NCBI GenBank assembly: GCA_947177885.1
Contig: CAMWWF010000006.1
Location: forward strand, 1-22,618
Reading direction: 5' to 3'
Length of the DNA stretch: 22,618 nt
Origin: an uncultured Lachnospiraceae bacterium
GTDB lineage: Bacteria > Bacillota_A > Clostridia > Lachnospirales > Lachnospiraceae
Below the pieces are notes generated by a model that did no database searches, had not been told where the DNA came from, and saw only the letters and a program-made list of their open reading frames with translations. The translations under genes were made by a program, and so were the position numbers. This document shows positions 1 to 9,630 of the stretch, one piece after another; the first letter of the stretch is position 1; every line of letters starts with the position of its first letter.

Positions 1-635
1 TCCAGAAAGATTCCTATGGCTAAAGGAGATTCCATCTCTTCGGGCTTCCTGGGATCCGGAAAATCAAAAACGATTTCCAGCATCAGATTGTCGGGATTGT
101 CGATATATTCATTCCATTCCTCCAAAGCCGCCAGATCGATATAGTAGAAATAGGGCTGATACTTCTCATACTGCTCAGGGGAGAGCAGCTCTTCCATGGT
201 GAGGAAACTGTCCTGGTAAGCGTAGTTGGTGATGGAATCGGAGTCTGTGATCATAATGTCCAGTTCGCCGGCAGCAAGGTGCGCCATCAGTTTCTGTGAG
301 TTTGCCATTGTGTTTTCATCCATGGCATTTATGTCGATCCATGTGCTTGAGTCAAAGATTAACCGATATTTGTCCGCATCAAGGTTTATGATCTCGGCAA
401 AGTCTGCGTTGTACTGTTCGGCGGACTCCAGTTCTATGGTGTTTAACAGGCAGGTATACAGGGCGGTGTCCTTCCTGCTCATGATCTCACGTACCGTGTA
501 GACACCCATGATGATGACGATCACTGCGATGATCACATACCATTTATAATAATCCATAAAATAAGTAAATTTCTGTTTTGGAGTTCCATGCTTCAGCGCT
601 TCCCGTTCTTCCTTAAATTCATCCATGACTGCCAT
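1..635 (-). CDS. Hypothetical single-pass membrane protein (C-terminus beyond the left edge)
   Basis: The minus-strand reading frame is open from about 662 to the window edge, so the gene is partial at its C-terminus. The product has a charged cytoplasmic head (MDEFKEEREALKHGTPKQK), a motif YFMDYYKWY, one membrane segment (roughly residues 30-50, YVIIAVIVIIMGV) and an extracytoplasmic region rich in Asp, Glu and Tyr. I chose ATG at 635 because AAGGCGG lies 8 bases upstream; ATG at 662 has no visible ribosome binding site and ATG at 626 is also possible. The head resembles a common Lachnospiraceae hypothetical family, from memory. The ...LAAGELDIMITDSDS... stretch looks like a ligand-binding-protein fold, but this is only an impression. 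No function can be given. Confidence 0.8.
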   Translation of the reverse strand, partial: MAVMDEFKEEREALKHGTPKQKFTYFMDYYKWYVIIAVIVIIMGVYTVREIMSRKDTALYTCLLNTIELESAEQYNADFAEIINLDADKYRLIFDSSTWIDINAMDENTMANSQKLMAHLAAGELDIMITDSDSITNYAYQDSFLTMEELLSPEQYEKYQPYFYYIDLAALEEWNEYIDNPDNLMLEIVFDFPDPRKPEEMESPLAIGIFL

Positions 636-717
636 GTCTGTATCCGCCTTTCTGAATATCATTTTTTAGCCCGCCGGAAGGTTTCCTTTTCTGAAAACAT
701 ACTTTTGACGCGCGGGA

Positions 718-780
718 ACGTGTTTGAAAAATGCTTTCCCTGGGGTGTGCAGACCGGGGGAATGATTTTTCAAACACGCT
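718..780. repeat. Palindromic dispersed repeat, complete copy A
   Basis: The left arm 718-740 (ACGTGTTTGAAAAATGCTTT then CCC) and right arm 757-780 are near-perfect reverse complements around a 16-base spacer that contains TGCAGACC. The right arm read on the minus strand is AGCGTGTTTGAAAAATCATT followed by C residues. The same sequence recurs at 4946-4963, 7721-7800, 12330-12375 and 22387-22407. It lies between divergent genes, so it is not simply a terminator of either. Confidence 0.75.
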
Positions 781-1084
781 CTGGTCTTATTATGGTAACT
801 GTTGGAGGGAAATATGCCGAACCGGTCAGGATTCTTTTCGGTATGACACTCCGTCCGAAACAGCTGCACGGTATATGCCCCAGGCGGATCGGCCCGCCTT
901 TTGACTGTCTTTGACCGGTACATATGTTACATGATAAATTCTTTTGAACCGGTTGTCAATAAATGGGAGATTACCAGAATATAAAAAATGGATAAACCGG
1001 AACGACCAGACAGTTTTGCCTGCATGAATAAAATCGCATTTCTATATGGCTTAAAATACTTGTTTAAACTTTTGCCTGTAACGG

Positions 1085-1113
1085 TTGACTTTTTTCTTTG
1101 TTTAGAGGATAAT
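1085..1113 (+). promoter_or_regulatory. Sigma-A-type promoter for the ABC exporter genes
   Basis: TTGACT (1085-1090) and GATAAT (1108-1113) are separated by 17 bases; each box matches the consensus at five of six positions. Transcription would begin near 1120, about 36 bases before the ATG at 1156. This supports 1156 as the start rather than the upstream in-frame ATG at 988. Confidence 0.7.
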
Positions 1114-1155
1114 GGCGTTGAACTTTGGCATAGGATAAGGAGTGCAGGCAGGATC

Positions 1156-2970
1156 ATGGAGACATTAAGATTTGGTTATCGGTATTTTAAAAAGAATATG
1201 CCCGTGGCGATTCTGGCGGAAGCATTAAGTTTTATGGGTATTTTTGCGGAGCTGCTCCTGCCGCTCCTGTCCGGGATACTGATCGATTTCGTGATCCAAA
1301 AGGGTGAGGTAAAGGCGGACAGCGGCGGCGTTTTCCACTTCCTTCTCACAGGACGTTTCGGGGAACCGCACACCATGCGGCTGTTCTTTGCCATTGCGGT
1401 GACTTTCGGGGGACTGATGCTTCTGCGGATCGTGCTGATCTATATCCGGGATCTGATGCAGGAGTGGATCGGACTGAAGCTGGAGACGGATCTCAGGTAC
1501 ATGACCTATGGCAAGCTGATGGAGCTTGATTCTGCCACTATTGCCGAATATAATTCCGGTGAACTGCTGCAGATCCTGAACAGCGATACGATCATGTTCA
1601 AGGAATTGTTCTCCCACAGGATACCTTATCTGGGAGACGCGATCTTCATGCTGGTGATGACGCTGACACTGATCGCGGGGATCGATCTTTCCTTTCTGAT
1701 CATTCCCATCCTTCTGATGCCCTTTCTGGTCAGGTCGGTGCTTGATTTCAAGCGCAGGGCGCGGGAAAATTTCCGGAATATCCGTCAGAAGAGCTCGGAG
1801 ATGAACCTGACCACCCAGGAGAATATCGCGGCAGTCCGTATCGTCCGCTCCTTTCACAACGAAGAGCTGGAGAAGGAAAAATTCCGTGAGGCAAATACCA
1901 ATTTCCTGAACGCGCGGATGAAGCAGATATGGCTTTCCTCGAAATTTGACCTGACGTTTAATACCATCCGGCAGATCGCCTATATCAGCACCATCGTGAT
2001 CGGGGCGGTGCTGGTCATGCAGGGGCGCATTACGGTGGGATACATTTTGTCCTCCTCCACATACGTTATGCGGTTTATGAATAATATTACCAGTGTCAAC
2101 AACCATGTTTTTAATATGCAGCAGCAATCCATAGCGGGGCTGGCTCTGAAGCGCTTTATGGAAAAGGAGAGCAGGGTACCGGAAGATAAGGAGGCGACGC
2201 TTCACTGCGATACACCGGACATCGAGCTGCGGGACGTCTCCGTGAGGATGGACGGACAGGAAATCTTAAAGAACATCAATATCAATATTCCCTATGGAAA
2301 GAAGTTGGGGATCGTGGGAGAGACCGGATCGGGTAAGAGTGTGCTGCTGAAAAGCCTGGTGCGTGTCTGCGACATCGCGTCGGGACAGATCACTGTCAGT
2401 GGGCATGATATCAAGGAGTTCAGTCTGGACAACTTGCGGAAGATGTATTCCTATGTCTTTCAGGATGTGTTCCTGTTCTCCAATACCATAGAGTCCAACA
2501 TTGCTTTCAGCCGGGCGGACGTTGATGAGCGGATGGTGACAAAGGCGGCTACCGATGCGGAGGCGGCCAGGTTTATCGATGCGCTGCCCGAGCGTTACAA
2601 GACCATTGTGGGAGAGCGTGGACTTGGTATTTCCGGCGGGCAGAAGCAGCGTATTTCCATTGCCAGGGCATTCCTGAAAAATGCGCCGGTCTTTGTGCTG
2701 GATGACTCCACCTCCGCCCTGGATGTGAATACGGAACATATAGTGCTGAGAAATATCTATGAGCATTTTGCGGAGAAGACGCTGATCATAACGGCGCACC
2801 GTTTTTCCTCCGTGGTGGACTGTGATGAGATCCTTTATATGAAGGACGGCATGATCACGGAGAGAGGAACTTTCCGGGAGCTGATGGAGCTGGGAGGCAG
2901 CTTTGCCCATGTCTACCGGGTACAGCAGGAACAGCAGGCGGACGAGGTGAATCCGGATCAGCCGGAATAG
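1156..2970 (+). CDS. ABC exporter half-transporter, degenerate-Walker-B subunit (BmrC/TM287-like)
   Basis: A 604-residue ATP-binding cassette exporter with an N-terminal six-helix transmembrane domain (about residues 1-340) and a C-terminal ATPase domain. Visible motifs are Walker A GETGSGKS (388-395), Q-loop FQDVFLFS, signature ISGGQ (492-496), Walker B ending FVLDD (D516-D517) and switch AHR. The usual catalytic Glu after Walker B is Asp517, a hallmark of the non-hydrolysing site in heterodimeric exporters such as BmrC and TAP1. The next gene is a second half-transporter whose signature is degenerate, so the two should pair. The start at 1156 is chosen from the promoter at 1085-1113, and AAGGAG sits 15 bases upstream. 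Substrate is unknown; drug or lipid export is typical of the family. No regulator lies beside it in this window. Confidence 0.93.
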   Translation: METLRFGYRYFKKNMPVAILAEALSFMGIFAELLLPLLSGILIDFVIQKGEVKADSGGVFHFLLTGRFGEPHTMRLFFAIAVTFGGLMLLRIVLIYIRDLMQEWIGLKLETDLRYMTYGKLMELDSATIAEYNSGELLQILNSDTIMFKELFSHRIPYLGDAIFMLVMTLTLIAGIDLSFLIIPILLMPFLVRSVLDFKRRARENFRNIRQKSSEMNLTTQENIAAVRIVRSFHNEELEKEKFREANTNFLNARMKQIWLSSKFDLTFNTIRQIAYISTIVIGAVLVMQGRITVGYILSSSTYVMRFMNNITSVNNHVFNMQQQSIAGLALKRFMEKESRVPEDKEATLHCDTPDIELRDVSVRMDGQEILKNININIPYGKKLGIVGETGSGKSVLLKSLVRVCDIASGQITVSGHDIKEFSLDNLRKMYSYVFQDVFLFSNTIESNIAFSRADVDERMVTKAATDAEAARFIDALPERYKTIVGERGLGISGGQKQRISIARAFLKNAPVFVLDDSTSALDVNTEHIVLRNIYEHFAEKTLIITAHRFSSVVDCDEILYMKDGMITERGTFRELMELGGSFAHVYRVQQEQQADEVNPDQPE

Positions 2971-3122
2971 GAAAATGTGCCTGAGTGATGTATTGCTGCC
3001 GGCGGTGATGTGCGGTCACAGGAGGAATCGAAAACAGGAAAACAGTTGACGCAGACATGCGGAAACGGAGTGCAGTGCAGCAGCACTGTAATGCATTGTA
3101 ATGATAAAGGAAACTGGAAAGA

Positions 3123-4895
3123 ATGGCGAAGCGGAATACATTTTTTGAGGATGAAAAAATTGAAAAAAAGGTGGATATACGGCAGTTGGGGCGGACGCTT
3201 ATGTATATTCTTCCTTACAGAAAGCTCCTGGTTCTGGTCAGTGGGATGATGCTGGTGGCGGCGGTGGTCTCCCTGCTTCCGCCCCGGCTGCTGAAACGGA
3301 TCGTGGACGAGGTGGTGGCGGAGCAGGATTACCGTCAGCTGGCGCTGGTGGGCGGTGGGCTGGTGCTGCTTGCCGCCGTGGAGATATTGTCCACATTCGT
3401 ACAGGCCAGAAGCATGGGACGGATGGGGCTGAGCATCATCACCAGGATCCGGACGGATATTTTCGAAAGGCTGCAGCAGCTCTCCTTTGATTATTTTGAC
3501 AATCGTCCGGACGGCAAGATCGTGGTGCGGGTGACGGAATATATCAACGGGCTGGCGGACTTCTTTTCCAATTATGTGATGATGTTTGCCATTTATATCG
3601 TGAAGCTTGTGGTGGTGACGGTCTTTATGCTCACTTTAAGTCCCGTGCTGACCCTGATCGTATTTGCCGTGGTGGTACCCATGATGACGATCATTTTTCG
3701 GCTGCGCTCCCGGCTGCGGAAAATGTACGCGGCACACCGGGCGAAAAATTCCAACCGGACCGCTTTTCTGGTGGAATCCATTATGGGAGAGCAGATCGTC
3801 AAGAATTATAACCGGATCGGGATCAATAAGGACATCTACCGGCAGATCCACGAAGAGAGCGTGAATATGTGGTGGGATATTGTAAAGCGTTCCAGACTGA
3901 ACAGCCCTGTGGTTCAGTTTTTCTGGCATTCAGGGACACTTTGTATCTTCGGAGTGGCGCTGGCGCTGATCCTGGGCGGAAATGCCGGGATCACTGCGGG
4001 AGTGGTGATCACCTTTACCAGTTATATGGGCGCCTTTCAGGATCCTCTGGCGCAGCTGTCCACCATTATCCAGGAGCTGGCCCAGGTAAGCTCCAATCTG
4101 GAGCAGGTCTTTGACACCATTGACTATCCGGTGGAGATCCGGGATAAGGAGAATCCGGTGGTCCTTAAGGATGTCAGGGGAAAGGTGGACTTTCAGGATG
4201 TTACGTTCTGCTATGAGGAGAATGTGGATATCCTGAAGCATTTCACACTGCATGTAAAACCCGGGGAGACCATAGCCCTGGTGGGCCCTACCGGGGCGGG
4301 GAAGACTACGGTGATCAGTATGCTGACCCGATTTTACGATGTCAGGCAGGGCAGTGTCAGCATTGACGATGTGGATGTGCGGGATGCCAGCCTGTATTCC
4401 CTGCGCGACCAGGTAGGCGTGCTGATGCAGGATCCCTTTATTTTCAAGGGGACGATCCTGGACAATATCCGGTACGGGAGATGGGATGCCACCGATGAGG
4501 AGTGTAAGGAGGCTGCCCGGACGATCTTCGCGGATAAGTTTATTCAGCGTCTGAACGGCGGATATGAGCATATGCTGGAGGAGCGTGGCAGCGGCCTGTC
4601 CGCCGGGGAGAGACAGTTGATCAGCTTTGCCAGGATTGTCCTGAAGAATCCTTCCATTGTGATCCTGGACGAGGCAACCAGCGCCATAGACACGGAGACG
4701 GAGCTGCTGATCCAGGAGGCGCTGGAGGTTCTGCTGAAGGATAAGACGGCTTTCATTGTTGCTCACCGTCTGTCCACAATACGGAATGCGGACCGGATCC
4801 TCTATATCGGCAATCAGGGGATTGCGGAGGAAGGAACCCATGAGGAACTGATGGCGAAGAGAGGGCTTTATTATGAGCTGGCCAGCTGCTCGTAG
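3123..4895 (+). CDS. ABC exporter half-transporter, degenerate-signature subunit (BmrD/TM288-like)
   Basis: A 590-residue membrane-ATPase fusion, second member of the exporter pair and 152 bases downstream of the first. The transmembrane domain occupies about residues 20-330. The ATPase domain has Walker A GPTGAGKT (388-395), Q-loop MQDPFIFKG, signature LSAGE (492-496) instead of LSGGQ, Walker B ILDE with catalytic Glu517, and switch AHR. Pairing with the upstream subunit gives one composite site with both defects (Asp517 of the partner plus this LSAGE) and one intact site (the partner's ISGGQ plus this Glu517). Asymmetric site pairs of this kind are established for BmrCD, TM287/288 and TAP. 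The start is supported by AAAGGA about 11 bases upstream. Substrate cannot be told from sequence. Confidence 0.93.
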   Translation: MAKRNTFFEDEKIEKKVDIRQLGRTLMYILPYRKLLVLVSGMMLVAAVVSLLPPRLLKRIVDEVVAEQDYRQLALVGGGLVLLAAVEILSTFVQARSMGRMGLSIITRIRTDIFERLQQLSFDYFDNRPDGKIVVRVTEYINGLADFFSNYVMMFAIYIVKLVVVTVFMLTLSPVLTLIVFAVVVPMMTIIFRLRSRLRKMYAAHRAKNSNRTAFLVESIMGEQIVKNYNRIGINKDIYRQIHEESVNMWWDIVKRSRLNSPVVQFFWHSGTLCIFGVALALILGGNAGITAGVVITFTSYMGAFQDPLAQLSTIIQELAQVSSNLEQVFDTIDYPVEIRDKENPVVLKDVRGKVDFQDVTFCYEENVDILKHFTLHVKPGETIALVGPTGAGKTTVISMLTRFYDVRQGSVSIDDVDVRDASLYSLRDQVGVLMQDPFIFKGTILDNIRYGRWDATDEECKEAARTIFADKFIQRLNGGYEHMLEERGSGLSAGERQLISFARIVLKNPSIVILDEATSAIDTETELLIQEALEVLLKDKTAFIVAHRLSTIRNADRILYIGNQGIAEEGTHEELMAKRGLYYELASCS

Positions 4896-4914
4896 GAACT
4901 GCCCGGAAATCACT

Positions 4915-4950
4915 TGTGAACAGGACATGGAATCAATGTTCACATATTTT
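4915..4950 (+). terminator. Possible weak terminator after the ABC exporter genes
   Basis: TGTGAAC (4915-4921) and GTTCACA (4938-4944) are perfect reverse complements with a 16-base loop, followed by TATTTTTT. The stem is short and AT-rich, so termination is likely to be inefficient if it occurs. Confidence 0.35.
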
Positions 4951-4963
4951 TTAAACACGCTCT
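4946..4963. repeat. Partial dispersed repeat, copy C
   Basis: ATTTTTTAAACACGCTCT matches the right arm of copy A (ATTTTTCAAACACGCTCT at 765-782) with one change. The partner arm is missing. It directly overlaps the possible terminator T-tract. Confidence 0.55.
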
Positions 4964-5080
4964 GAGAGAGAGCATGGTTCACAGAAATACGATTTACATC
5001 AGGGGCATTCAACCATGAAAAAATTTAACGGTTTCGGAATTTTTCTGTAACGGGATACCGAAATACACATAGAAGATGGA

Positions 5081-5120
5081 AAAGGAGGTGGCCGCTGTCG
5101 CAAGACTGCGGCAAAGAACT
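5081..5120 (+). promoter_or_regulatory. Shine-Dalgarno and hairpin ahead of the chemoreceptor start
   Basis: A very strong Shine-Dalgarno AAAGGAGG (5081-5088) lies 32 bases before ATG 5121, too far for normal use. Between them is a hairpin: 5091-5099 pairs with 5104-5112 (one T-T mismatch) around a GCAA tetraloop. If the hairpin folds, the effective spacing falls to about 10 bases, which is optimal. No start codon sits at a normal distance from this Shine-Dalgarno. Confidence 0.5.
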
Positions 5121-7091
5121 ATGAAAAAGATTCAGACAAAGATCATGATACTGGTTATTCTGGCTACAATGGGTGTCTCTGTCATCAATGTGGCGCTGAG
5201 CACGGTGATCTCCCGGCGTTCCACCCTGACAGCCATGGAACAGACACTGATCGAAACTACGGATCTGGCTGCCCTGGCTGCCCAGAATATGATCTCAACC
5301 TACACTTTGACCATTGCGGAAATAGCGTCTTTTCCAATCCTGTCATCTTCGGATGTGACAGCCTTTGAGAAACAGGCGTTTCTGCAGACGAAAGTGGAAC
5401 AGTATTATATGCGTTTCGGAGGAATGGCGGATGCCGATGGATATGATGAGGTTCACGGAACGGATATTTCCGGGGAACCGTTTTTTCAGGCAGCTCTGCA
5501 GGGGGAAAGCTATATGTCTGTTCCCTACGGGCAGGGAGATGACAGTTATCTGGTAGTGTCCGCTCCTGTAAAAGTAAGAGACACGGTTCAGGGTGTGGTG
5601 TATTTCCAGTGCGATACAAATCTTCTGCAGTCCATTATTAACGAGATACAGATTGGAGAAGAGGGGGATGCCTATATTCTGGATAAGGAGGGCACTACGA
5701 TCGCTGCTCTGGAGACAGAGGAAGTGCTGAATCAGGAAAATCTGGTTCGGGAAATGGCGGCTTATCCTGATGACGAATACATACAGGCGATAGGTTCCAT
5801 TGAACAGAAAATGATCGCGGGGGAGCGCGGTGTGGGAAGATATACTTATCCCGAGGATCATTCCGACTATTTGCAGGGTTATGCTCCCATTCCCGGTACT
5901 GACGGATGGAGCGTGGGTGTGACCATCAGCGAGGATGAATTTCTGCATTATGCTTATGTGGGAAACAATATCCAGCTGGCGGTGGGGATCGTGCTGTGTA
6001 TCCTTGTCATAATGATCTCCGCTCTTGTGTGCCGTTCCATCACCGGTCCCATTGTCAAATGTGCCGGGCGCCTGCGTGCCCTTTCTGAGGGAGATCTTAA
6101 GAGCCCTGTCCCTCAGGTGACAACCAGGGATGAAACACGTACTCTCTCCGATTCTACCGCGCATCTGGTGGAAAATTTCAGGATCATGATGGCGGAGATC
6201 GGTTCCATACTCAGCAGTATCGCCGGCGGTGATCTGACCAGCGACAGTGTGGCGGACCATTACCCCGGTGACTTCCGGGTGCTGCAGGAAGACTTTCAGA
6301 CCATAGGAGATAAGCTGAATCAGGCATTGGGAGGTATTGCCGAGGCATCCGGCCATGTCTCCAACGGTTCCGCTCAGGTGGCGGCATCCAGTACCGCCCT
6401 TTCCCAGGGCTCTACGGAACAGGCCAGCGCCGTGGTACAGCTTTCCGCCACCCTGCAGGATATTGACAGAGACGCGAAGAAGACGGCCCAGCTGTCAGAG
6501 CAGACGAAAACCGCTATGGACGGCGCCCAGACGCAGCTTCTGGAGAGCAGGAAAAATATCGGAGATCTGAATCAGGCCATGGATCTGATCACCACTACTT
6601 CTAATGAGATCAAGCATATTATAGATACCATTGAGGATATCGCCCTTCAGACCAAGATCCTGTCACTGAACGCCTCCGTGGAGGCGGCGAGGGCCGGTGA
6701 GGATGGAAAAGGCTTTGCGGTGGTGGCGGACGAGATCCGGGAACTGGCATCGAAGTCTGATGAGTCCGCAAAGGCAACTATGGATCTGATCAGTCGATCC
6801 ATTGAAGCCGTCGGCAACGGAGGTCAGGCTGTTTCAAATGTCACATCCTCTGTCACCCGGATGGCGGAGCTGACCGGACAGGCAACAGAACAGATGGATC
6901 TGATGGCGGAGGCGGTGGAGAGACAGACCGAATCCATCAGTCAGGTCACTCAGGCGGTGAATCAGATATCCGATGTGGTACAGTCGAATTCCGCCACTGC
7001 CCAGGAAAGCGCCGCTATCAGCGAGGAGCTGTCCAATCAGGCCATGGTGCTGAACCGGCTGGTGGGCGGATTTACGCTCCGCAGGCAGTAA
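5121..7091 (+). CDS. Methyl-accepting chemotaxis protein with dCache-like sensor
   Basis: A 656-residue transmembrane chemoreceptor. In order: a first membrane helix (about 6-28), an extracytoplasmic sensor (about 30-280) with dCache-style features such as [14 protein letters not shown], a second membrane helix (about 284-306), HAMP, a second HAMP-like segment (IAGGDLTSD...), and a long cytoplasmic signalling coiled coil. Its conserved tip around residues 505-545 reads [20 protein letters not shown] then [10 protein letters not shown], which is diagnostic for binding CheA and CheW. The ligand is unknown; dCache domains often bind amino acids or other small molecules. I take ATG 5121 ([15 protein letters not shown]) as the start because the frame from 5076 has no ribosome binding site before it. 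No other chemotaxis or flagellar genes are in the window. Confidence 0.93.
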   Translation: MKKIQTKIMILVILATMGVSVINVALSTVISRRSTLTAMEQTLIETTDLAALAAQNMISTYTLTIAEIASFPILSSSDVTAFEKQAFLQTKVEQYYMRFGGMADADGYDEVHGTDISGEPFFQAALQGESYMSVPYGQGDDSYLVVSAPVKVRDTVQGVVYFQCDTNLLQSIINEIQIGEEGDAYILDKEGTTIAALETEEVLNQENLVREMAAYPDDEYIQAIGSIEQKMIAGERGVGRYTYPEDHSDYLQGYAPIPGTDGWSVGVTISEDEFLHYAYVGNNIQLAVGIVLCILVIMISALVCRSITGPIVKCAGRLRALSEGDLKSPVPQVTTRDETRTLSDSTAHLVENFRIMMAEIGSILSSIAGGDLTSDSVADHYPGDFRVLQEDFQTIGDKLNQALGGIAEASGHVSNGSAQVAASSTALSQGSTEQASAVVQLSATLQDIDRDAKKTAQLSEQTKTAMDGAQTQLLESRKNIGDLNQAMDLITTTSNEIKHIIDTIEDIALQTKILSLNASVEAARAGEDGKGFAVVADEIRELASKSDESAKATMDLISRSIEAVGNGGQAVSNVTSSVTRMAELTGQATEQMDLMAEAVERQTESISQVTQAVNQISDVVQSNSATAQESAAISEELSNQAMVLNRLVGGFTLRRQ

Positions 7092-7117
7092 GGAACCGGC
7101 AAAGAGTGATGTGCGTC

Positions 7118-7155
7118 TTGCAACTTTTTCTGTTGTGGGATATAGTAATACTATA
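7118..7155 (+). promoter_or_regulatory. Promoter with palindrome overlapping the -10 box
   Basis: TTGCAA (7118-7123) and TATAGT (7141-7146) are 17 bases apart. The -10 box is the left half of a perfect 15-base palindrome, TATAGTAATACTATA (7141-7155), which could be an operator. The promoter serves the DUF6106-like gene and argues that its start is 7224 rather than the upstream in-frame ATG at 7158. Confidence 0.55.
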
Positions 7156-7161
7156 GCATGG

Positions 7162-7208
7162 AAAGCATCCGGAACATTTGCGGTATTGCCGTTTGGCAGG
7201 GATGCTTT
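7162..7208 (+). promoter_or_regulatory. Leader hairpin ahead of the DUF6106-like gene
   Basis: AAAGCATCC (7162-7170) pairs perfectly with GGATGCTTT (7200-7208), enclosing 29 bases that contain a smaller CGG/CCG hairpin. The stem ends four bases before the ribosome binding site GGAGG, so it may affect translation. No riboswitch class is recognised. Confidence 0.4.
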
Positions 7209-7223
7209 GGAATGGAGGAAAGA

Positions 7224-7721
7224 ATGAGTGACGTATATGTTGAATGTCTGGTACAGACAAAACCCTCAGCAATGAGGAAATTTTTGAAGTTTTTACTGAT
7301 CGCACTGACCGTGTTTTTTGCCGTGATCATGTTTGTTATCCCGCTGGCATTTATCCCTGCGGTGGCTTTCGGTGTGGGTGCTTATTTTGCCAATATGTTC
7401 TCTGAGATTGAGTATGAGTATCTCTATCTGGACAAGGAGATCGTGGTGGATAAGGTAATGGCAAAGTCCAGGAGAAAGAGAGTCGCCACCTACAGTCTGG
7501 ACAGGATAGAGATTCTGGCTCCCATTAAGAGTTATCATCTGGACAACTTCGGCAGAAGGGAGAATGCAAAGGTGAAAGACTACAGTATCGGTGAGGAACT
7601 GCAGCCTGACCGCCGCTTTGTGATGTACTATGAGGGAGGGGAGAAGATTCTTTTAAGTCCCTCTGAGGAAATGATCAAGGTCATGAAGAATGTGGCTCCC
7701 AGAAAGATATTCAACGATTAG
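7224..7721 (+). CDS. Small membrane protein, DUF6106-like
   Basis: The 165-residue product has a short cytoplasmic start (MSDVYVECLVQTKPS), two adjacent membrane segments (about 18-38 and 39-58) and a soluble C-terminal part with the run YEYLYLDKEIVVDKVMAKSR, which looks like a PH-like beta domain. From memory this matches the DUF6106 family of Lachnospiraceae; its function is not known. The start is chosen because GGAGGAAAG sits just upstream and a promoter lies at 7118-7146. The gene appears to be a single transcription unit, with its own promoter and a strong terminator at 7738-7800. A role in membrane or envelope physiology is only a guess. Confidence 0.85.
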   Translation: MSDVYVECLVQTKPSAMRKFLKFLLIALTVFFAVIMFVIPLAFIPAVAFGVGAYFANMFSEIEYEYLYLDKEIVVDKVMAKSRRKRVATYSLDRIEILAPIKSYHLDNFGRRENAKVKDYSIGEELQPDRRFVMYYEGGEKILLSPSEEMIKVMKNVAPRKIFND

Positions 7722-7737
7722 TGTGTGTTTGAAAGAT

Positions 7738-7800
7738 GATTTCCCCGGCGCGTCGGGCCCTGAAGTGGGCGTGCTGCGCCGGGGAAATCTGTCTGAAAAT
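7738..7800 (+). terminator. Rho-independent terminator overlapping repeat copy E
   Basis: GATTTCCCCGGCGC (7738-7751) pairs perfectly over 14 bases with GCGCCGGGGAAATC (7776-7789), followed by a T-rich tract from 7799. The flanks GTGTGTTTGAAAGATGATTT (7723-7742) and GAAGTGGGCGTGC (7762-7774) resemble the dispersed repeat family, so the terminator seems to be a repeat copy. It ends the DUF6106-like gene. Confidence 0.75.
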
Positions 7801-7829
7801 TTTTGTGTTTTTGTCTGATAAATTTTCTG

Positions 7830-7858
7830 TTGACAGTACCGTGAAACTCTGTTAAACT
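7830..7858 (+). promoter_or_regulatory. Candidate promoter for guaB
   Basis: TTGACA (7830-7835), a perfect -35 box, is followed after 17 bases by TAAACT (7853-7858), a four-of-six -10 box. It lies just past the preceding terminator and about 170 bases before guaB, so the guaB message would carry a leader of roughly 160 bases. Confidence 0.55.
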
Positions 7859-7864
7859 CATTTG

Positions 7865-9480
<1,616 letters not shown>

Positions 9481-9567
9481 TCGAGGCACGGCAGTCCCGC
9501 GATCATGGGGGATGATCCTTCGGTCATTCCATATACATAAGAAGCGATAACCTGCGATATTGATCAA

Positions 9568-9607
9568 AAACCGGACGTGTCTCCACAGCGGGAGATACGT
9601 CCGGTTT
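9568..9607. terminator. Strong hairpin terminator after guaB
   Basis: AAACCGGACGTGTCTCC (9568-9584) pairs with GGAGATACGTCCGGTTT (9591-9607), 17 base pairs including one G-T, around a six-base loop. A-runs on the left and a short T-run on the right would let it act in either direction, though the T-run on the + strand is short. Confidence 0.75.
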
Positions 9608-9630
9608 ATTCTGATACAACTGTTATTTGT

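Larger units (their letters stand above)
663..1155. other. Intergenic region between divergent genes
   Basis: This 490-base stretch separates the minus-strand membrane protein gene from the ABC exporter pair. It holds a palindromic repeat (718-780) and a good promoter for the exporter (1085-1113). The reading frame of the exporter is open back to 988, but that part would cross the promoter and shows no family similarity, so I treat it as non-coding. I see no RNA gene here. Confidence 0.6.

Noticed and set aside
988..1155. Upstream extension of the first ABC exporter reading frame to an ATG at 988 (660-residue version)
   Set aside because: A good promoter (1085-1113) lies inside it, the added residues do not look like an exporter N-terminus, and a normal-length protein begins at 1156.
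3930..5012. Long minus-strand open frame opposite the second ABC exporter
   Set aside because: It lies antisense to a clear gene, its translation is low-complexity His/Gln/Arg-rich, and it shows no domain. The same applies to the long minus-strand frames at 1225-2205, 5343-6356 and 8593-9828.
4980..5120. Possible cyclic-di-GMP riboswitch or sigma-28 promoter ahead of the chemoreceptor
   Set aside because: The conserved GEMM core is absent and the match to a TAAA/GCCGATAA motility promoter is poor (only about half of the -10 positions).
9481..9560. Possible tRNA or small RNA after guaB
   Set aside because: No cloverleaf or T-loop motif; only a weak hairpin near 9508-9530 without a T-tract.
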